Below, piece after piece: positions 14,560 through 17,389 of a DNA stretch of 17,389 nt. A program made the position numbers and the translations under genes. The notes under the pieces were generated by a model, which did no database searches, was not told the origin of the DNA, and saw nothing but the letters and a program-made list of their open reading frames with translations. Source of the stretch: Elusimicrobiota bacterium (GTDB lineage: Bacteria > CG03); NCBI GenBank assembly GCA_021161625.1, contig JAGHAG010000091.1, positions 1 to 17,389 on the forward strand, given 5' to 3'. Position 1 is the stretch's first letter. Every line of letters begins with the position of its first letter.

Positions 14560-15680
14560 ATTTAAAACTTTTGCTTCCTTTTTTGCTATTGTTGATTGCT
14601 GTCTTTTGTGTATCTTTTAAAACAATCTTTTTTTACAAGCCGATTTTGTTGAATGTTTTTGTGATACTTGCTTTTGGGATATTACCACAGATAAAAATAG
14701 AGAAAATAAGGAGACACCAGTTTTCGGATTATTTTGCAAAACGAAAAAAACTGGCTGAAAAAAAGAAATACCTTGATACAGAACGAAACAAACTTGAAAA
14801 GCAGATTCAAATCCTTAAAGATAAAATACAGAAACAGGAAAAACTCTATGAAATTTCTACAGAAATTGAAAAAATTAACGATAGTCAGAAACTTGCAGAT
14901 ATTTCTCTTGAACGTTTGAGAATAGAGACAGGAGTAAAAGAAATAGCCTTTTTTAAAAAAGAAAAAAATATCTTTTCTCTCATTGCCTCAAGAAATGTCA
15001 ATGCAGGGGAAATTTCCCTCTGGGAAAAAGTTGCATCAGGAGAAATTATCAGGGGGTATACGAGAATACCTTTAAGAGTAAAGAAAGAAGAAATTGGCTG
15101 TATTATTTTAAAAAATCTATCAGATGAATTAAAAACACCTGCTTATGTTCTTTCCCGTCAGATTACGCTTGGTTATGAAAAGGCACTGCTCTATGAAGAG
15201 GTTGAGGCTCTTTCAAGAATAGATGGACTCACAGGTCTTTATTTAAGACGGTTTTTTATGAAGAGATTTGAGGAAGAAATTGAAAGGGCAGAAAGATACA
15301 ATTACAAGGTTGCCTTTGTTATGTGCGATATTGATGATTTCAAGAAATACAATGATACATTCGGGCATCAGATGGGAGACAGAATTCTTGAAAAGGTTGC
15401 CGAGGTTTTAAGAGAGAATTTAAAACCAGGGGACGTAGCAGGAAGATACGGCGGAGAGGAATTCTGTATATTTGCACCTGTTTTAAAGAAAGAAGAAGGC
15501 ATTGAGAAAGCCGAGGGGATAAGAAGGAGTGTTGAGGAAAAAACAAAAGTTACCATCTCAATAGGAGTTTCGTATTTTCCGGATGATGCATCTATAAAAG
15601 AGGATTTGATAAAGACAGCAGATGAAGCCCTTTACAGGGCAAAGAAAAAGGGGAAAAACAGGGTGGAGGTGTTGGCATGA
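14544..15680 (+). CDS. Second membrane GGDEF protein, I-site degenerate
   Basis: A 378-residue paralogue-like partner of the preceding cyclase. It has two membrane segments (about 8-25 and 27-48), a long coiled coil (about 55-105), a short divergent GAF-like region (about 105-215) and a GGDEF domain with CDIDDFKKYNDTFGHQMGD, GRYGGEEF (303-307) and TISIGVS. The catalytic loop is intact, so cyclase activity is likely. The position of the I-site reads KPGD rather than RxxD, so feedback inhibition may be weak or absent, unlike the neighbour. The usual Asn in LTGLxNRR is Leu (LTGLYLRRFF). It overlaps the first cyclase gene by 16 nt and the next gene by 4 nt. Confidence 0.88.
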   Translation: MGKRLNLKLLLPFLLLLIAVFCVSFKTIFFYKPILLNVFVILAFGILPQIKIEKIRRHQFSDYFAKRKKLAEKKKYLDTERNKLEKQIQILKDKIQKQEKLYEISTEIEKINDSQKLADISLERLRIETGVKEIAFFKKEKNIFSLIASRNVNAGEISLWEKVASGEIIRGYTRIPLRVKKEEIGCIILKNLSDELKTPAYVLSRQITLGYEKALLYEEVEALSRIDGLTGLYLRRFFMKRFEEEIERAERYNYKVAFVMCDIDDFKKYNDTFGHQMGDRILEKVAEVLRENLKPGDVAGRYGGEEFCIFAPVLKKEEGIEKAEGIRRSVEEKTKVTISIGVSYFPDDASIKEDLIKTADEALYRAKKKGKNRVEVLA

Positions 15681-16468
15681 TTTGTTTTTCCACTTTACCA
15701 CTTGAAGGAAGGGATGGTTATAAAAGAATGGATGTTTTCAAAAAGGAAGGGGTAGAAAACATAGAATTTACTTGGAATACAGGAATTTATCCAGAGGATA
15801 GAGAGGATTTTTTGAAAAAAAGTTTTTTTGTTTTAAAAACAGGATTGAAAATAACATCCATGCATTCCCCGTTAAGAGATTATGAGGGTGTTGAGGTTGA
15901 CCTCTCTGCCTTGGATGAATGGGATAGAAAATTTGGAATTCGTGAAGTTGAAAAAAGTATTGTTGCGTATTCCATGCTTTTAAAGGAAAACATCTGTGGG
16001 GAGGGAATTGTTGTTCACTGCGGAAGAAAATTTGAGAAGGACGAAAGAAAAAGAAAAATTGAAAAATCAATTGAATCCTTAAAAGAGATTCTTGATTTTA
16101 ATGAAAGGTTTGGATTTGAAATTCGTCTTGAAAACACTCTCCCTGGTGAACTTGGTTGCTTTCTTGAAGATCTGTGTGAGATAAAGGAAAAATTAAAAAG
16201 CCCAAAAATAAAATTCTGTCTTGACACAGGACATTACAATATAGGCAAAAAACAGGATGATGTTTTAAGAGAGATGTCTGAGCACATTACTGAAATTCAT
16301 CTGCATGACAATTGGGGAGACGAGGATTTGCATCTTCCCCCGGGAGAAGGCGAAATAGATTTTAATAATCTCCTTTCAATTGTAAAATGCAGATATTTTG
16401 TTTTTGAACTTTTTGATTTTAATAGCAATCTTTTTAAAAGATGTGTTAACTGGGCAGAAAAATTTTAA
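15677..16468 (+). CDS. Sugar isomerase/epimerase-like TIM barrel (xylose isomerase-like family)
   Basis: A 263-residue cytoplasmic protein of the xylose isomerase-like/AP-endonuclease-2 superfamily. Likely metal ligands are in order: E152 (RLENT), D183 and H186 (CLDTGHYNI), H208/H210 (EIHLHDNWGDED), H219 and then GEGEIDF. SMHSPL and VVHCG earlier in the chain also fit this barrel. This pattern is closer to sugar isomerases/epimerases (H.HDN.G..D.H) than to endonuclease IV, but the family is broad and the substrate cannot be read off. The start is well supported: GGAGGT lies 6 nt before the ATG, which overlaps the GGDEF gene as ATGA. It is the last gene of the operon, with no terminator after it. 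Confidence 0.85.
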   Translation: MICFSTLPLEGRDGYKRMDVFKKEGVENIEFTWNTGIYPEDREDFLKKSFFVLKTGLKITSMHSPLRDYEGVEVDLSALDEWDRKFGIREVEKSIVAYSMLLKENICGEGIVVHCGRKFEKDERKRKIEKSIESLKEILDFNERFGFEIRLENTLPGELGCFLEDLCEIKEKLKSPKIKFCLDTGHYNIGKKQDDVLREMSEHITEIHLHDNWGDEDLHLPPGEGEIDFNNLLSIVKCRYFVFELFDFNSNLFKRCVNWAEKF

Positions 16469-17389
16469 TCAAGTTCGTAAAAGTTTAAAAAGCCATTTTC
16501 TATATCTTTTTTCAAAATTTCCCTAATTTCCTTTTTTGCAGTGAAGAAAATTATCTGCCAGCCAGATGAGGAAATTTTTTTAAGGATGTCAATTTGAATT
16601 TTCAATCTTTCATAATCAGATTTTATAAAGGGGTCATCCAGAATAAAAAATCCTTTTTCATCTGAAAGAAGTTTTTCAGCAAGAGCAAGCCGAACTGAAA
16701 AATACAGCTGGTCATAGGCACCACCTGAAAGTTTTTCTGCTTCAAGAATAACAGGATTGTTTTTTTTGCACAAAATTGTTCCTGTTTCAGGGTCTATAGA
16801 AACTTCAGTATAAAGACCATTGGTAATCTGCGAAAAATATTTTGAAGCAGGACTTTCTTTGCCAAATAACCCCGAAATTTTTCTCTTTTCCTCTTCTTCA
16901 ATTTCTTTAAAAATTTTTTTTGCAAGAAGTATGTCTTCTCTTCTCTGTTCGTTCTGGAGTATGAATTTTTCAAGTTCATTTTTCGTCTTCTTTAAATTTT
17001 CTAAGGTTGCCAGAGGCAGGTCAATATCAATTTCCTTTTTTAGTTGGCTTTCAATTTCTTTAAGTTCATTTAAAAAAGGTTGTCTTTGCTGGGCATAATT
17101 TTTTATTTTTTCTGTAATTTCTTTTTTTGCTTTGTTTAATTTATCCCATTTTTCTTCGTCAAATTTTAAATTCAGTTCAGGTACATCCACCTTTAACTTT
17201 TCAATTTCCTCGTCAATAACTTTAATCTCACTGGTTCCAAAGTGGCTTTCCAGAACTTTTTTTGTTTCATTTATTTGAACTTCAATTTCTTCTTTTCTTC
17301 TTAAGTGTTTTTGATATTCTTTGTAAGATACCTCATCTGTTTTTGCTTTTATTTCTTCAATTTTTTTCTCATTCTCGTCAATTTGGGAA
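16465..17389 (-). CDS. C-terminal part of an SMC/Rad50-like (YhaN-type) ATPase, running off the window
   Basis: A 5'-truncated minus-strand gene; the reading frame is open to the right edge. A GTG at 17190 could be mistaken for the start, but the 66 codons before it continue the same charged coiled coil (for example KEYQKHLRRKEEIEVQINET), so the real start is outside. The visible part is a Lys/Glu coiled coil, a short head-domain strand region (GLYTEVSIDPETGTI), the ABC signature KLSGGAYDQLYFSVRLALAE, Walker B GFFILDDPFIKSD and an end strand WQIIFFTAKKE. This is the C-terminal half of a Rad50/SbcC/YhaN-like head. The LDDPF form and short tail resemble YhaN-type proteins, whose partner is usually a YhaO/SbcD-like phosphoesterase; that partner, if present, would lie beyond the window. 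It is not obviously connected with the sugar operon. Confidence 0.85.
   Translation of the reverse strand, partial: SQIDENEKKIEEIKAKTDEVSYKEYQKHLRRKEEIEVQINETKKVLESHFGTSEIKVIDEEIEKLKVDVPELNLKFDEEKWDKLNKAKKEITEKIKNYAQQRQPFLNELKEIESQLKKEIDIDLPLATLENLKKTKNELEKFILQNEQRREDILLAKKIFKEIEEEEKRKISGLFGKESPASKYFSQITNGLYTEVSIDPETGTILCKKNNPVILEAEKLSGGAYDQLYFSVRLALAEKLLSDEKGFFILDDPFIKSDYERLKIQIDILKKISSSGWQIIFFTAKKEIREILKKDIENGFLNFYELD

Noticed and set aside
16455..16500. Terminator between the convergent genes
   Set aside because: Only a short AAAATTTT palindrome is present; there is no GC stem followed by a T-run.
16465..17190. A complete 241-residue protein starting at GTG 17190
   Set aside because: The same frame stays open to the window edge and continues the coiled coil, so this GTG is an internal Val codon.

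Overview
The window is low-GC DNA (about one third G+C by eye) from a bacterium with an outer membrane. Two proteins look like outer-membrane beta-barrels with signal peptides and a C-terminal phenylalanine, and three more carry lipoprotein signals. The proteins are rich in Lys, Glu, Phe and Ile, and the genes are packed with overlapping ends. This would fit a thermophilic candidate-phylum bacterium, for example something WOR-3-like, but that is a guess from style and not a demonstrated placement.

Layout. Positions 1-309 hold short repeats and no convincing gene. Positions 310-1806 encode an outer-membrane beta-barrel protein whose signal peptide is apparently written in heptamer-repeat DNA. 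Positions 1807-1997 are a second repeat-filled gap. From 1998 to 16468 thirteen genes run on the + strand with ten overlaps and only two gaps (9 and 10 nt), so they are probably one transcription unit. In order: a beta-barrel protein with an N-terminal glycogen-binding (CBM48/AMPK-beta type) domain; a one-domain CBM48 lipoprotein; a two-domain CBM48 lipoprotein; a CUT1-type sugar ABC importer (ATPase, two permeases, binding lipoprotein); an exported GH13 alpha-amylase with its own CBM48; a 102-residue coiled-coil protein of unknown role; a cytoplasmic glycogen-debranching (amylo-alpha-1,6-glucosidase type) enzyme; two membrane GGDEF proteins; and a sugar isomerase/epimerase-like TIM barrel. 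At 16465-17389 a minus-strand gene converges on the operon and shares its stop-codon bases. It is the C-terminal part of an SMC/Rad50-like ATPase that runs off the window.

How the genes may work together (inference). Starch- or glycogen-like alpha-glucans are held by five exported CBM48 modules spread over four proteins, cut by the exported GH13 enzyme, passed through the outer membrane by one or both barrels, imported by the ABC transporter and debranched in the cytoplasm. This is the logic of the Bacteroidota Sus system built from different parts: no SusC/SusD/TonB-type protein is seen, and a CBM48 fused to a barrel takes the place of the surface binding proteins. Two GGDEF proteins in the same operon suggest that c-di-GMP signalling is co-expressed with glycan use. 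No dedicated transcriptional regulator lies in the window.

A second theme is a family of strictly 7-bp-phased short repeats at the 5' ends of three exported-protein genes. In two cases it forms part of the signal-peptide coding sequence.
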